Assembly (NCBI GenBank): GCA_958295665.1
Contig: OY282559.1
Coordinates: 256,436,461 to 256,500,460, forward strand
Source of the DNA: Tipula vernalis
Lineage: Eukaryota > Arthropoda > Insecta > Diptera > Tipulidae
Reading direction: 5' to 3'
Length of the DNA stretch: 64,000 nt
Shown here: positions 48,587-61,140 of the stretch, in pieces
Numbering within the stretch: the first letter of the stretch is position 1
Layout of the letters: each line of letters begins with the position of its first letter
Translations under genes and position numbers: made by a program
Notes under the pieces: model-generated
What the model saw: only the letters and a program-made list of their open reading frames with translations
Told to the model about the DNA's origin: nothing
The model's database searches: none

Positions 48587-49080
48587 ATGATACGTTATAA
48601 AACGTGGGCAGAAACGGAATCAAGACCAAATAGAACACAGAATCCACTTACCGTCACACTAAATGTTTTAAAAGTATTAAAATCAAACGTCACCGCTGAA
48701 AACATTAACAGTGCCCAATATATTGGGAAAGTTTTGCTGCAACCGGAACTCAACAACAAAACATTAAATCTACCGCAAAATTTTATTCTTGTAAAGCTCA
48801 TATCCAATAGAGCCAAACAAGAAATACTGGGAAGCAAGAAAGCATTCAAAAACCTATTCTCGGACCAAATTGGATATAGCACTGATACAGTAAATCCAAT
48901 TTTTCTACGAGATCATCTCACCGTAAGACAACTACAATTATTTCATGCTGTGCGACAGTTCAAAGCTGCGAACGAATTTCAGTTCTTGTAGACCACAAAC
49001 AACAGGATTTTACTTCGCAAAAGACAATCAGGAATAATTCGTATAAAAATTTTTACTGATTTAGAAAAACTAAAACATTG
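48587..49080 (+). pseudogene. LINE ORF1 with Baculo_FP-like domain
   Basis: The 48587-48991 frame has NFILVKLISNRAKQEILGSKKAFKNLF and then PIFLRDHLTVRQLQLFHAVRQFKAANEFQFL. The stop is followed in frame by NNRILLRKRQSGIIRIK. This is the FP/L1-ORF1-like domain found in ORF1 of CR1/L2-type insect LINEs. A TGG-to-TAG change at 48989-48991 would account for the stop. The upstream coiled-coil part is missing. Confidence 0.65.
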
Positions 49081-49251
49081 AAACCAATTCATTACAAACC
49101 AAACAATACGCAAAACAACAATACATAACACAACACAGCGCAACACTGCACAGCTCAACACAACACAAGAACATACATAACACTTAGCATTTTTTCTTTT
49201 ATAAGTAACATTAACATTCCTTGTATTATACTAGGAAAATAACTGGAACAT

Positions 49252-51757
49252 ATGACAGATGATCACGTACACAATGATAACTCACAAATAGAAGGATTAA
49301 TAGATAATGTGAAATACGAGGTTGGATTTCAATATCGTGATGATCGTTTGGAAACGGGACAATTGCATATTTTATATTTTAATATTAGGGGTTTGAAATC
49401 GAAGGTAAACGCGCTGATGGATCTTGTTGCCTTATTTGATTAAGAAGTTGACATAATTGTACTGGGCGCAGTGGTGGCATATGTGTTTTAGTTAAACAAA
49501 ATATACAATGCACACTTATGTGTGACAAAGATATAAGCAAACATAATTATTTAGTTTTAAAACTTGTCAAAATATTAATCTAATATGTATATATAAAAGT
49601 CCTAGCTCGCACATAGATAGTTTTCTTGATGTGTTTGATGGTATTGTGGAACAGTATAAGAGAGCGATAATGGTGGGGAATTTTAATCTAAATTTATTTA
49701 ACCCAAATAATGCTACAGTTAGTAAATTTTTAGATTTAATTTGAACAAATGGTTTCATGGTGGTTAACAAAATCGAATTAAAGTATGCTACACGCATATC
49801 ACTACTTCAACTCTTATTGATTATGTGCTAACTGACCAAATTGGATTAATCAACAGTGTCAGGTTGGAAGATGTATCTTTTTCGGACCACAGAGGAATTC
49901 AAATAAAACTGGGGCTGCATATGGAGAATAGTATGCAATATCAAAACATAAGGATTTTTAATTATGAATTGGCTGCGAAAAGTCCGTTTTGGAATCAGTT
50001 ACATAACTGCACAAGCTTGGATGATTACGTTGCTGGTATTGAAAAGCTGGTCATTGTTCACACTGAAGAAAAAACTTTAAATAGGCGATCAGGGTTTAAG
50101 CAACCATGAATGACTACTGAGTTGTACTCTGCCATTCGCACAAGAGAAAAATATTTTAAATTAATCGTAAGATATCCGGATTGTTATTACTTGAAAAATA
50201 AATATAGATACATGAAAGATGATTTAAAATACAAAATCCGAAAAGCAAAGAGGGAATTTTACCATATGAAATTAAGTGCATCAATTAATAAACCAAAGGA
50301 GTTCTGGAACTTAGTAAAAATGGCAATATCGAATAAGAGAGCTTCCAACATTAAACAGGAAATTGTACTTAATACTAATGGCTTAATTATTGATGAACCT
50401 GTCGCAGTTGCTAATGCGATGAATTTGTACTTCGTCCATGCTTGTGATTATCTTTGGCCAGAGATCAATGTGGATATTGCGGAACATGATGTGAATATTA
50501 AACTGAACCTAAATAATGTTACTGAAGAAGAAATTTTACAGAGTATTCGGAATCTTAAAACAGCAGCAGCTACGGGGTGAGACGGGATATCAAGTAAGTT
50601 GAAGAGAGCTCTTACTCGCTTGATTAATAAATCAATCTTGGAAGGAAGATTTCCGAAAGACTAAAAACCTCTACAATTATTCCAGTATACAGAATGGCGA
50701 TGTACTTGAGCCGACGAATTACAGACCAATCTCAGTACTATCTGCTATCTCAAAGGTATACGAAAGGGTTATAAATAATCGGCTAGTCGACTTTCTAGAA
50801 AGAAATAATGTAATAGCGCAAGAGCAATATGGTTTCATAAAAACATCAAATACTCAAGCAGCATGTCTTGCGCTAACAGACTTCATTTCTGAGAAAGTTG
50901 ACAAAAAATTAGTCGTTGCTAGTCTTTTTCTGGACCTTAGAAAGGTATTCGACTCGGTAGACCACGATGTTTTGCTAATCAAACTTCAGCAAGGATTGAA
51001 GCTTGATCCTATGCAAATTTTGTGGTTCCAGTCGTATCTCAATTCTCGTCCTCAAGTTGTTGCTCTCAACCACGCCGAGAGTGAACCTCTGTACTCTTTA
51101 AAAACAATCCCGCAAGGATCCATACTTTGCCCTGTTTTTTTCAATATTTACACTAACGATATTTGTGGCTTAGATTTGAAAGGAAAAATTCAAATATATA
51201 CTGACGATGCAGTTATCAAATACAGCAACACAAACTTAAAAGACCTTTATGACTGTATGCAACACGATTTAAATCTATTGAATCTATTATTCACAAAAAA
51301 TAAACTCCAATTGAACACCAGTAAAACTAAATTCATGATATTCACTAATAGAAAGACACCAGAATCTGTGATTAAAGAACACGTCATCACTTAATGTGGA
51401 GTAGAAGTTGAAAGAGTTAGCTCATTCAAGTATCTTGGATTAATAATATATAAAAATTTAAAATGGAACCTTCATATTGACATGTTTAAATCGAAAATTC
51501 GCCTAAATATTTTTTCTATTAGACGACTGAAACAAATTTTACCTGGAAATTCTCTTATACTTATCTATAATGCTTTCATTTTAACACATTTGACATATCT
51601 CAACCCAATTTGGGGAGGTGGCGCTGGTTTTCGACGGGAAGAACTAGAAGTGCTGCAAAAACCTACGCTAAAACATATACCATATATTGTACCATCTACC
51701 TCCACGTTACCCAACATTAGATTTGTTCTGCGATATTCCTCAACTACGACTAACTAA
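49252..51757 (+). pseudogene. CR1/L2-group LINE endonuclease-RT, degenerate
   Basis: The endonuclease start reads LHILYFNIRGLKSKVNALMDLV. The middle is eroded, then LIDYVLTD and FSDHRGIQIKL. The linker has WMTTELYSAIRTREKYFK-like residues (with a stop for Trp at 50107). The RT has NYRPISVLSAISKVYERV, ASLFLDLRKVFDSVDH, IPQGSILCPVFFNIYTNDI and IYTDDAVI. At least five stops or frameshifts (for example 49441, 50107, 50578 and 51392). The C-terminal part ends near 51757. Confidence 0.8.
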
Positions 51758-52149
51758 TATAATACAGTGCGAATTTCTGGTTTTGATTTTTAAAATTCTA
51801 AAAGGATTTATAAAGTTTAATCGATCAGCTAAATCGTCTTTAAAGTAATTGTCAATATGTATATTGGGAAGGCTTTATTCGTTGTTCGCCTCGTCTTTTA
51901 ATCATTGGCAATTATTAACCGAACATGTCAAATCATTGACATTAAAAAGACTTAGCGACACACTTTGGGAAGCAAAAATTTACAAACAAACAAAATTGGA
52001 GCTGTTTACGATGCACTTGTCAAACTTGGTGAGAAAGAAGACAAGCACGATACACAAATAGCACAATAAACGTTCAGTTTAACTCGTCAATTAAAGGACT
52101 TTTATTTTCTTGAATCGTTGATCATTTGGTATGTTGTTTGGTTTCAAAT

Positions 52150-52330
52150 AAATATTGTCAGTAAATCTATGCAGGGTCAAAATATCGCTGCCAAAGAATA
52201 GATTGAAATAGAATTTTTTAACATATTGATTGATACCGTAATGATGCCAATTCAAGAAAGATTTGAACTAATTAACCAGCATGCCGAAACCTGGGGATTC
52301 CTCTACGACTTAAAAAATCTGACAGTTGGT
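52150..52330 (+). pseudogene. hAT internal coding fragment between two LINEs
   Basis: The translation IEIEFFNILIDTVMMPIQERFELINQHAETWGFLYDLKNL matches the internal region of ZMYM1-like hAT transposases (F-N-V-x-x-D-T-x-x-x-x-L-x-x-RF, then FLYD). One stop (52191-52193) precedes it. It lies between the CR1/L2-group LINE and the opposite-strand LINE, proving both are inserted in one hAT copy. Confidence 0.75.
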
Positions 52331-52339
52331 TTTAACGGT

Positions 52340-55135
52340 TGGCGAGACTTATTGATTTATTTATTTAATATTTAATATATTACCTACAGTGGTATACAAT
52401 CGGCAGCAATAATTTAAATTAAAAAATGAAAAGTATGTACATAACAAAACAAAAACAATAAAATGCCTATAAGGTCTTAAAAAGCTCACGTCTAAACGAA
52501 TCTCTAGTCAAATTAAAATCAAAAACATCGTATGAATAATTGAAAAGTCGAGACGTGCTCAAGGCTGGCTCCGAAAGTTGATAGTTTGTTGAACCAGAAT
52601 CGATTAGTAAAAAACCATCACGACGACGCACACAACGTTCAGGAGCATAAATATTGAGTCGTGCGAGTAATTCAGCACAATCAATACGATACAATAAAAT
52701 GTCGCGAACAAATAAAACGCAAGCCGCCACCCGACGCTGTTCTAAACGCTGTAACCCCAAAAGGTTGCAGCGCTCATGATAATGTGGAATAGCATAATTA
52801 TTCATTGATGGTGTTCTGCGAAGTGCGTATAAAACAAATTGCTTCTGAACGCTTTCAATTCTATCAGAATGGCACTTGTAAAAAGGAGACCAAACCTGCG
52901 AGGCGTACTCTACCGGAGAACAAACAAAGGCAACATACAACGACTTTAATGTAAGCGGGTCACAAAAGTCCCTACAGTTACGCTTTATGAAACCCAACAT
53001 CATATAAGCTTTTGCTATAACAGAATCAATGTGCCTCACAAATGTTAGATCGGAAGAAAATACTACCCCAAGATCGGACATATACTCTACCCTTTCCACG
53101 ATTCCATTAAACAGCGAATACCCATGAAATACCGGAGAGCGAATGCGATAGAAAGAAATAGTAGTACCTAAGACAGTCAGATACACTACAAATTGGTGCA
53201 AATATTTTCAAATCGTCTGCTTGCAGCAGGCAATGCGCGAACTCAAGGCACTGAACAACATCATTAATAAATAGTGAAAAAAGAAGAGGTCCAATATGAC
53301 TTCCCTGTGGGACACCTGAGGTAACTCGAAATAAAACTGAGGACGAGTCATAGATCTTAACATACTGCCATCGATCCGAAAGATAAGATTGAAGCCACTT
53401 AGTTGGAATGAATTGACAGTTCAATTTCCCAAGCTTATTGATAAGTATCGAATGATCAATCTTATCAAAAGCCTTTGAGAAGTCCGTGTACACAACATCC
53501 AGTTGTTACCTGATTGCAATACTGCTATGTAAGTGACCACAAAAAGAAATCAGGTTGGTCACTGTGGATCTTCTAGGATAAAAGCCATGTTGAGCAGGAC
53601 AAATTAACGATTTTAAATGAAAAAATTGAAATTTTTGTACCAATGCTTCGAATAGTTTCGGTATAGCAGATAGTATAGCGATCTCACGGTAATTGCCGAT
53701 TTCACACCTTCTGCCCGATTTGAAAATCGGGCGAATGAAGGGAAACTTCCAAGGCTCCGGGAAAACCCCTGTACGGAGGCTGTCGTTAAAAATAAGCGTG
53801 AGAGGAACAGCTAAACCATCCGCACAGTTTTTCATAAGGATGGGTGGAATGCCGTCATGTCCTGAGCCCTTATTTACGTTAAGTCGCGCCAAACTATCGG
53901 AGATCTCATCTACAGAAAACCTCAACAGACTAAATTCCGAACAGTCACTAGATTTAGTAATAGTAGTATGAGATTGCTCATTGACAGACTTAAAATAGTT
54001 GGCAAATAAATTACAGATATCCGAGGGCCGACTTGCAGATGAGTTCTGATAAATCATAGGTGACGGAAATCCAACAACATTTCTTTTGCTGTTGATGAAA
54101 TTCCAGAAATTTTTAGCACAATTCCAGAAATATAAGCACAACTTTATCATTATACCATGGCTCACGAAATTGCGGTTTGTCTTTTACCTTCGGAACAAAC
54201 ATTTCGATGCCAGCCATGATTCGCTCGTCCAGCAGACGGACAATCTTGTTCAAGTCCAGTCCTCGTTAAAGAAAGCTAGAGTCCGAATTGGCTAGAAATT
54301 CGTTTAAAGAGACATAATCTGCACATTTAAAATTAAAATGAGAACCATTATTGTAAGTAAAATTAGTAACACACTTTTCATGAAATATATTTATCATAAT
54401 AGGAGTGTGGTAAATGCTCGCACAGCCAGTGAAATCCTCTCAAGATGAAATCTCCGAATGTAAAACATCAGTAGCGAAAACCAGGTCCAAAAACTTGCTG
54501 CAGCTTTTAGACACTCTGTTTTGTTGAATGGTAGCAATGCTCGCAAAATATTCTGTCGTATGTAACACCCTTTCGTCTGTAGAAGACGAACTAAAAACTC
54601 TATCAACATCGAACCAAATAGCATCACGAAGATTAAGTCACCAATAAACATAAGGTGTTCGCCAGCTCCTATCAAAGGTAACACAATTGAATCAACAAAA
54701 TTTGTAATCTCCACATAATAATCCAAGTTTGAGCCACTAGGAATATATACAGCGATCACGATGACGGAGGAGTGGGCGACCTTTACACGGACTGCCATAA
54801 TATCTAGTTGAGAATGACAAGCGATCATCTCGTTCAAAATCGAACACTTCACAGGAATCAGCACTCCTCCACCTTTCATGCTGGTTAGGAAGTTATAACG
54901 GTTTTTCCTATGGACGACATAGTTGGATGGAAAATATTCCTCGGAATTAAAACTGGTTGTAATCCAGGTCTCACCTATAGTTATAATGTCGTAATCATTG
55001 TCAAGAACCCCAAGCCGAAAGGCTTTAGCTTTGCCCCACGGAGTAATACTGGTGCTAAAGTGGTTATTATGTAGGTAGTTATTACGATTATTATTATTAT
55101 GCTGGTAATGATACCGTAATACGACCCTTTCCTGA
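52340..55135 (-). mobile_element. Opposite-strand LINE nested in hAT
   Basis: Coding pieces run on the minus strand from the endonuclease (55100-54420) to the RT and C-terminus (54165-52467), followed by a 3' tail rich in AATAAATAAAT near 52350. hAT coding ends just left (52330) and resumes just right (55141). The left edge has an ATT-rich tail and no long poly(A). Confidence 0.75.
52467..55100 (-). pseudogene. LINE endonuclease-RT (Jockey/CR1 superfamily), broken
   Basis: Endonuclease: DYDIITIGETWIT, GGGVLIPVKCS, VIVIAVYIPSGSN, FIGDL. After a lost stretch, FWNFINSKRN, NKGSGHDGIPPILMKN, WKFPFIRPIFKSGRRCEIGNYREIAILS and QHGFYPRRST. In a second frame VYTDFSKAFDKIDHSILINKL, TSGVPQGSHIGPLLFSLFINDV and LLQADDLKIF, where the Y of Y-x-DD is Gln. 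A third frame has MSDLGVVFSSDL and the long C-terminus ESVQKQFVLYALRR. A deletion and frameshift at 53110-53200 remove the segment after the DD motif. Confidence 0.8.
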
Positions 55136-55140
55136 GCGGC

Positions 55141-55522
55141 GAAAGTTGATGAATGGTTTAATCCGCTTTTCCGATCCGAGACTTCCGATATTGAAGGAGC
55201 TATTTTATGTGATGAGCTCATCAGTATTAAAAATTTTGTCGAGCTTCTTCATGATTCGTCCCCAATCAATATTCTTAATTTCATTAGAAAAAATAAAATT
55301 GAAGATTTATGTCCTAATATATGGGTTAGTTTAAGAATGTTATTAACTAGACCTGTTTCGGTTGCCAGCGGTGAAAGAAGCTTTTCAAAATTAAAATTAA
55401 TTAAAACATATTTGAGGTCAACTATGTCGCAAGAAAAGTTTAGTTCATTAGCAATTCTTTCAATTGAAAATGATGTAGCCCAAAGTATCGATTTCTCCGA
55501 AGTACTAGAAAACTGTGTTTAG
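55141..55522 (+). pseudogene. hAT C-terminal dimerisation domain
   Basis: The translation KVDEWFNPLFRSETSD...NFVELL...NIWVSLRMLLTRPVSVASGERSFSKLKLIKTYLRSTMSQEKFSSLAILSIENDVAQSIDF matches the hAT C-terminal dimerisation region (P-V-x-x-A-S-x-ERSFSKLKLIK-x-YLR). It ends in a natural TAG at 55520-55522. The reading is open over this stretch; the catalytic part upstream is missing. Confidence 0.9.
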
Positions 55523-56001
55523 TGGCTGTCATTATTAATTTAGTATTAACATAATATATTCTTGATGGAAAACCCTGTACCTATAATTACAATAAAATGT
55601 ATTAATATGAATAAACACAATTATTCTTTACAAATATTTTTATTAAATAAAATATTTATGAATTACTTTAATATTTGATTCTTACTGCCCTTACATATTA
55701 TTTTTAACTAAAAGCAACAAAATAAAATTATAGTGTCTACTATCAATCTCAAATTTATCTAACCTCCTAACCAATTCTATACTTTAACATCCTTACATTA
55801 GATACTCCCTCTTTTCAGCCTATGCTTTAAAACTACATAGTTCCAAAAAAATGTCGGATTGTAACTTTCTCTAAATTTGATTTCTTATTTTCTTACCAAA
55901 CTCCCAATTTCATAAGTCATTTTTTTATCAATTAAAAAGAATGCACCCCTGTGCTCCAACAATTCTCGCGCAGGGCGCGCAAATGTCTGGAGCCGGCACT
56001 G
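55523..56001 (+). other. hAT 3' non-coding end
   Basis: AT-rich 3' region ending in a GC-rich stretch (GCGCAGGGCGCGCAAATG) and the TIR. The complementary-type GC-rich stretch follows the left TIR at 47490-47515. Confidence 0.6.
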
Positions 56002-56199
56002 ACTCTCTACAATAATAATAAACATTATTTCAGAAAGCTATTAGTGTCCATTTTATGAAAATATAGGGCCAAGTTCAGTAACAACTCTCAGATTATCTCT
56101 GAGATGCCCATCACCCTTTATCTTACTAACAAAAATTGTTTCAGAAAGCTTGACCTGCCTACTTTATGAAAATAGGCCCACATCTAATAACATCTCCAT

Positions 56200-57000
56200 A
56201 TTCAGGTTTTCCGCTATATCGTATGAACGAATAAAAACTGACAAATTTAATATGATCAAATTTTAAAAGTCTGCAGCTAGTTAGAGTAAGATCGATAAAG
56301 CGAAAACACTTAAAAATATTGGCCAAATTTTTAAATTTTTAAAAAACATTTGTAGTTCTTTAGCTTTGATGGAATTTTTTTAAGATTACCTTTGCGGATT
56401 TATTATGACCCTAGTTATCCGGAAATCATGACCCGTATTGGTTACAATGCGTACGTCCATAAGATACAGTGAAAAATTTTTAAAAACTCTGTAGCTGTCT
56501 AGACTCAATCGAATTGTTTAAGATTGTTTGTGTAGAAAACATGCTCCCATATTGTTTATAAAGAGGTCGGTCCATATGATACAGTGGAAAAACTGAAAAA
56601 TTTAATTTGACCAAATTTAAAAAAAAAAATCTGTCGCTCTTTAGACTCGATCGAATTTATTAAGATTAAGTACTTGCGTGTGTGTAAGAACACTTGATGT
56701 GTTACCATCCCAGCATCCGGGCTCCCATATATAGGTTACGAGGAGGACCTCCATAGGATACAGAGAAAAAACTGAAAAATTCAATATGGCCAAACTTTTA
56801 AAAAAATTCTTTAGCTCTTTAGACATAAACGGCTTTTGTAAGATTGCTTGTGCAGATGCGTTATGATCCGAGCTATCCAGAAATCAGTGTCCCATATTGT
56901 TTACAAATGGGCCTATCCCTGTGATACAGTGAAAATACTGAAAAATTTAGTTTGGCCAAATTTTTAAAAAAATACTCTTGCACCTTAGACTCGATCTAAC
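56200..57000. repeat. Degenerate tandem repeat of about 175 bp
   Basis: Four to five units with anchors GATACAGTG-AAAACTGAAAAATTTAATTTGGCCAAATTTTTAAAAAA, CTTTAGACTCGATCGAA and CTCCCATATTGTTTA. GATACAG starts stand near 56464, 56578, 56757 and 56929. No coding. Confidence 0.75.
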
Positions 57001-57009
57001 TTTTTTAAA

Positions 57010-58290
57010 ATAATTTTTTCTTTCCAATATTTTAACATATCTGTATTAATGATTGTTTCCCGAGTAGGGCTAAATGAATTAATTTGATTTATCAAATTCG
57101 AAATTTGTTGTTGACCCTCACGGTCCGTAGTGGAATTTATATTCAAGGTTAAATTTATCTCTTTCTCCTTTTCTGCTGTCTGGTTTTTTTTTCCTCAGTC
57201 TCAATTTTGTCGTTGTGGTTTGGCAAATCACACAATGTTCGGGTAGGTGATAAATTAAAGTTGGTGAAGTAAAAGCGGCCCACTTTAATCAAAAAACTCA
57301 GTCAGTAAAAACTTATATCGCGGATCCAAATGTGTAGCTGCTAATACGTACTCTTTTTCAAGCAAATTTAATTTTTGGTTTTCTTTTGTACATTGTCTTA
57401 ATGAGCGCCAAGATATGGTTTGTTTTGCAATCATCTGGTATTTTGTGACGTCATAAATAGCCAACTGTAGCGTATGTGCGACGCATCGTATACAGAAGTG
57501 ATTACACATAATCCGTTGTCGAGCTCAATATCGACCTGATCATTAGAATTATCGTCAACCATGTACTCCGCCAGCATTTCTCCCTCGTTGATAACCAGTC
57601 CATGTCGTCGCTAGGGCTCACATTCATTGTTAAAGTCTTCATCATCATCAGGCTCCGCATTCGAAAAATCAGAACTCAGACCGATTTCCTTTTCTAAATA
57701 TGAGTAAATTAATTGCATGCTCTTCACCATATTTGCCCCGTTATCGGTCGCCATAGTGTAAATTTGTTTTAACTCTATGCCAAATTTCGCAAAAACATTT
57801 AGAGAAATGTTTCTAATGTACTGAGCCGTATGCCTCTCTTTCATTTCAGTCATTGCCAAAGTGCGTAAAATAATTTTGTCATCTACAACAAACAGTGCGT
57901 TTTGAGCTTAATTTTTGTCTGCTAGATCAGTCACCTTGCCTCTTCTGTTGCGAGCATTTATTTTTAATTTTGAATTAAGCCAGATATTCAGTATGCCTGT
58001 AAAGCTTTTTTGGATCCTGAGCTTTCCAAAATTTTAAAAGGATAACCGTTTTTTGTTACCAGCTCAACGCAGGTCTGTATCGGGTTTTTTTTATCGATGT
58101 GCACATTAATTTTACTATTACTGGTAAATTTCATGCTTAGTAAAGATTGTTGATCGCTACAATTCGATATTAGGCTCCTTGATTTTTAATTTTGTCGATT
58201 TTAAAATATTTTTGAACTGGGTTTTCAATTTTTTGTCCCTGTTGACGCACAACATGTAAAGAGCAACATTTTGGGACGCGCCCTGCATTT
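57010..58290 (-). pseudogene. hAT (BED-type) transposase remnant
   Basis: Minus strand: TCVELVTKNGYPFKILESSG, then FVVDDKIILRTLAMTEMKERHTAQYIRN, QIYTMATDNGANMVKSMQL (catalytic Asp in TDNG), a broken linker, CIRCVAHTLQLAIYDV (the C..H-type motif preceding the insertion), LLEKEYVLAATHLDPRYKFLL, then NQINSFS...YWKEK near the end. The order is that of BED-finger hAT transposases. BED finger and dimerisation domain are missing; several stops. Confidence 0.8.
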
Positions 58291-58726
58291 CAAAATAAAT
58301 TATCATACTGTTAAGCTTAATTGTATTATATCTAACTTCGTTTTGCTATTGCTTTATATGTAATTTTGTTGTATATTGTTTTGTATTAGTAGTAATATAT
58401 TTTCGGTCGAGCTGTCAACAATAAAAAATAATTTTGTAAATTATATCAAAAATAAAAGTCTTTTTTGTTATATTCGACATATTTTATGGTCGATATTTTT
58501 TTAAATAATTTTTTGTAAAAACATATTTCGTTTCGCGCATTTATCACTCTTTCCTTAATATCGGGAGGAAACAATTTGGTCCTTCAAGCCGGATATTTCC
58601 GGATAGTTTTTTTTTGTTTCGTTAACACGTGCCGTGTAAATTATTGTGAATATTTGGTGAAATTGTATCAGTGGTTTTAAATCCATAATTTTCGGAAGGA
58701 TCTTCAAATATTTCGCATAAATCATC
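58291..58726. other. AT-rich leader before BEL/Pao gag
   Basis: No coding. Position before gag would fit a BEL/Pao LTR and leader, but no LTR ends or second copy were found to confirm it. Confidence 0.3.
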
Positions 58727-59775
58727 ATGCAAGATACAGATGCTGAAAAACTACAACAGTTTAAAGTGAGTAGATCGTCGATAAAAGGATCGCAAACCAA
58801 GATAAAGAATTATGTTGAGCAAAATTTATCCACCATGACGGAATTTGATGCAACCACGCGACTTGGAGTTTTGGAAAATTATTTCGCTCAATTCCAAAAC
58901 GTTCAATCAAATATCGAACGGCTCGATCCTTCGGAAATCGAAAAGGATTCGCGTGATGTGTTCGTCGAGTCATATTGTGCAGTGAAATCCAAGCTATTGT
59001 CCGTACAATATATAGCGCGTCGCGAATCAGTGGCTAACGTTCACATGCCGTTCGTTTACCAAAACTGGAATTGCCGCATTTTTCAGGTAAATATACCGAG
59101 TGGAATGATTTTTATAAAACATTTACAACTCATTTCATTTGTCGAAAAATTTACCCATCTTCGGAATTGCTTAAAAGATCCCGCTATAAATACAACCAAA
59201 TCTTTGGAAATAACGGACAATAATTATACAGAAGCTTTGAAGATGTTGGAGAACAGATATAAAAACGAGAGGGCAATTTTTTATGCTCATATTCGCGAGA
59301 TTTGTGAACTTAAAACGATTTCCAAAGGTGCTGCTTCATTACGGTTCCTCATCGATTCTGTAAATTCAAATTTTCATGCGTTAAAGGCCTAGGCGATTAC
59401 GAAGATATGGCCAATGCTTTTTTAGTGTTCTTGGTTTGTGGTAAACGTGATGCAGCTTCAATACCAAATGGGAAGAGGAAACTGATAGCAAAAAACTTCC
59501 TTGGTCTGATTTGGAATCAGTTCTGAACAAGCAATGCTTATCTTTGGAAAGTAAAGAGTTCACCATCGAGTCAATAACATCATCATCATCGAAGTCAGAA
59601 TCTTATAGAAATAATTCGTATCGACACAAAACCAGCTTGAGCACAACAGTGAATAACGATGTTTTGTGTGTAACAGTGTCGAACATGATATTTATCGTTG
59701 CCAAAAATTCAACATGATGTCTCCAGTGTCGCAATTTGACAAAGCAATAAACCTCGCGCTTTGTATCAACTATCT
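58727..59775 (+). pseudogene. BEL/Pao gag (DUF1759-type), frameshifted
   Basis: ATG 58727 (MQDTDAEKLQQFKVSRSSIKGSQTKIKNYVEQ) starts a gag N-terminus. LELPHFSGKYTEWNDFYKTF lies in another frame around 59065-59130. The first frame then resumes with FVEKFTHLRNCLKDPAINTTKSLEITDNNYTEALKMLENRYKNERAI and FLIDSVNSNFHALKA, closing at TAG 59390-59392. A further decayed part includes HDIYRCQKFNMMSPVSQFDKAINLALCINYL (zinc-knuckle-like, 59660-59775). Two shifts of opposite sense lie in 59050-59150. The BEL/Pao protease and pol do not follow. Confidence 0.8.
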
Positions 59776-59814
59776 CATTAGCCAAAAAACCATGGATTGA
59801 GACAACTTCTTAGA

Positions 59815-61140
59815 TCAAACGGAAGATAGCCCAATACTCGAGATAAAGAAACTACTCATTCGTATTATGCACTGGAGAGATAGAGCGCAACGTTTGATTA
59901 GCTCGTTTCCAGGTTTGAACGGAACTGGGGTAATAATAAACTCACTTGAAAGGTTATCCAGATTTATCAGTCGGGATATAAAAAGAGTAGAAAGTTTAAG
60001 CGAACCCTCGAAAAAGGGTGAGCGACCTAAAATAATCAGTTACAAATCTCTAGAAACAAATGATAACGACCGCGAAGGAAAACGTGTGGTGACGGATAAT
60101 CAGCCTCCTGAAACAGATATAGAAAGCATTTTACATAGACGTTTTTCCAAACAATTAGACGATATGTGCACACAGTTTAGGGGTGAGTTGGCAGCCTTAA
60201 AAAAGGACGGTCTTGAAAAACTAAATACGAAAAACCAAACAAGGGTTTCAAGAAAACATGATACGTCAGGTGACAGCGACAGAGGTTCGGAAGATAGTTC
60301 GAAGGGGTATCAACAAAATCGTAATACTTCCCGTTCTTTCAGCTCAAGGTTTAGAAGACGCCCCGATCCAACAAAATGGAAATCATCATTTTCTGGTCGT
60401 ACTGGTAAAAGAGGAGAGGAAAACGTGCTAGATTTTATTATAAGGCTCGAGGATCATGCTTATCAAGATGACATACCAAGGCACGAGTTAGTCACATTAA
60501 TGAGGAATTTCGTATCAAATAAAGCGGACAAGTGGTACTACAACTTCATTCGGAAAAATCGACATGCCACTTGGAAGCAAATGAAAGGGGAATTACTAGA
60601 ACGTTTTAGCAGTAGTGAAGGAGACCGAGAAACGAGAAAATACATTCGATGTCGTACACAATATCCCAAGGAAACCTTTTATGATTTTTTGACAGAGATT
60701 GAAAGTGCAAGTGGTAGATTGATAAATCCACTGCCGGATGACGAGATCCTGGAACTGCTTCTGGATAATATGAATCCTGCATTGAAGAGTGCCACACAAC
60801 ACTTACCAATCAACAACATCGCGTCATTAAGTAAGATTTGTGATAACTTTGAAAATTTATGGAGTACTTCAGGTTTTGATCCACGTCGTCTTATTGAGAC
60901 TCGTTCACGACGTCCTTCAGCAATTGCACAACTCTCGGAGCAAGAGCATTTTCTAACCAGTTTGTCACATAAACTTGCTAAAGACAAAGAAGAAGAAAAA
61001 GAGAAATTCAATCTAAAGGAAACAGGAATTGCAAAGATCTGGGCCACAAATTCTCCAAATGCCAGATGAATAAAACTCACAATTTCTACGAAGGGTGTGG
61101 TTTGGCGAACCTAGACATGAACAATTGCTTCAGGTGCAAA
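59815..61140 (+). pseudogene. Ty3/Gypsy gag, frameshifted at the zinc knuckle
   Basis: The open stretch from 59867 covers a basic N-terminus, SFSSRFRRRPDPTKWKSSFSG, then the Retrotrans_gag core: NVLDFIIRLEDHAYQDDIPRHELVTLMRNFVSNKADKWYYNF, TWKQMKGELLERF and RCRTQYPKETFYDFLTEIE. The frame ends at 61069, but the zinc knuckle (CKDLGHKFSKCQ) and CFRCKKSRLPGN lie in a shifted frame over 61028-61140. A small indel near 61020 explains this. It sits directly after BEL/Pao gag without an intervening LTR. Confidence 0.8.

Larger units (their letters stand above)
48358..52085 (+). mobile_element. CR1/L2-group LINE nested in hAT
   Basis: ORF1 remnant (48587-49080) and ORF2 remnant (49252-51757) in the same orientation. 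Left boundary set where hAT coding stops, right boundary where hAT-like coding resumes soon after. No poly(A). Many stops and deletions, so it is older than the Jockey and LOA copies. Confidence 0.7.
47455..56001 (+). mobile_element. hAT element (ZMYM1-like) carrying two nested LINEs
   Basis: Left end CAGGCCCGGCTCGAGG and right end whose complement is CAGTGCCGGCTCCAGA form short TIRs. They are flanked by ACTCTCTC (47447-47454) and ACTCTCTA (56002-56009), a 7/8 matching 8-bp target duplication. Three separated pieces of one transposase-like ORF (47955-48357, 52150-52330 and 55141-55522) lie in order on the plus strand with LINEs between. The middle of the ORF is also largely deleted. Confidence 0.85.
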
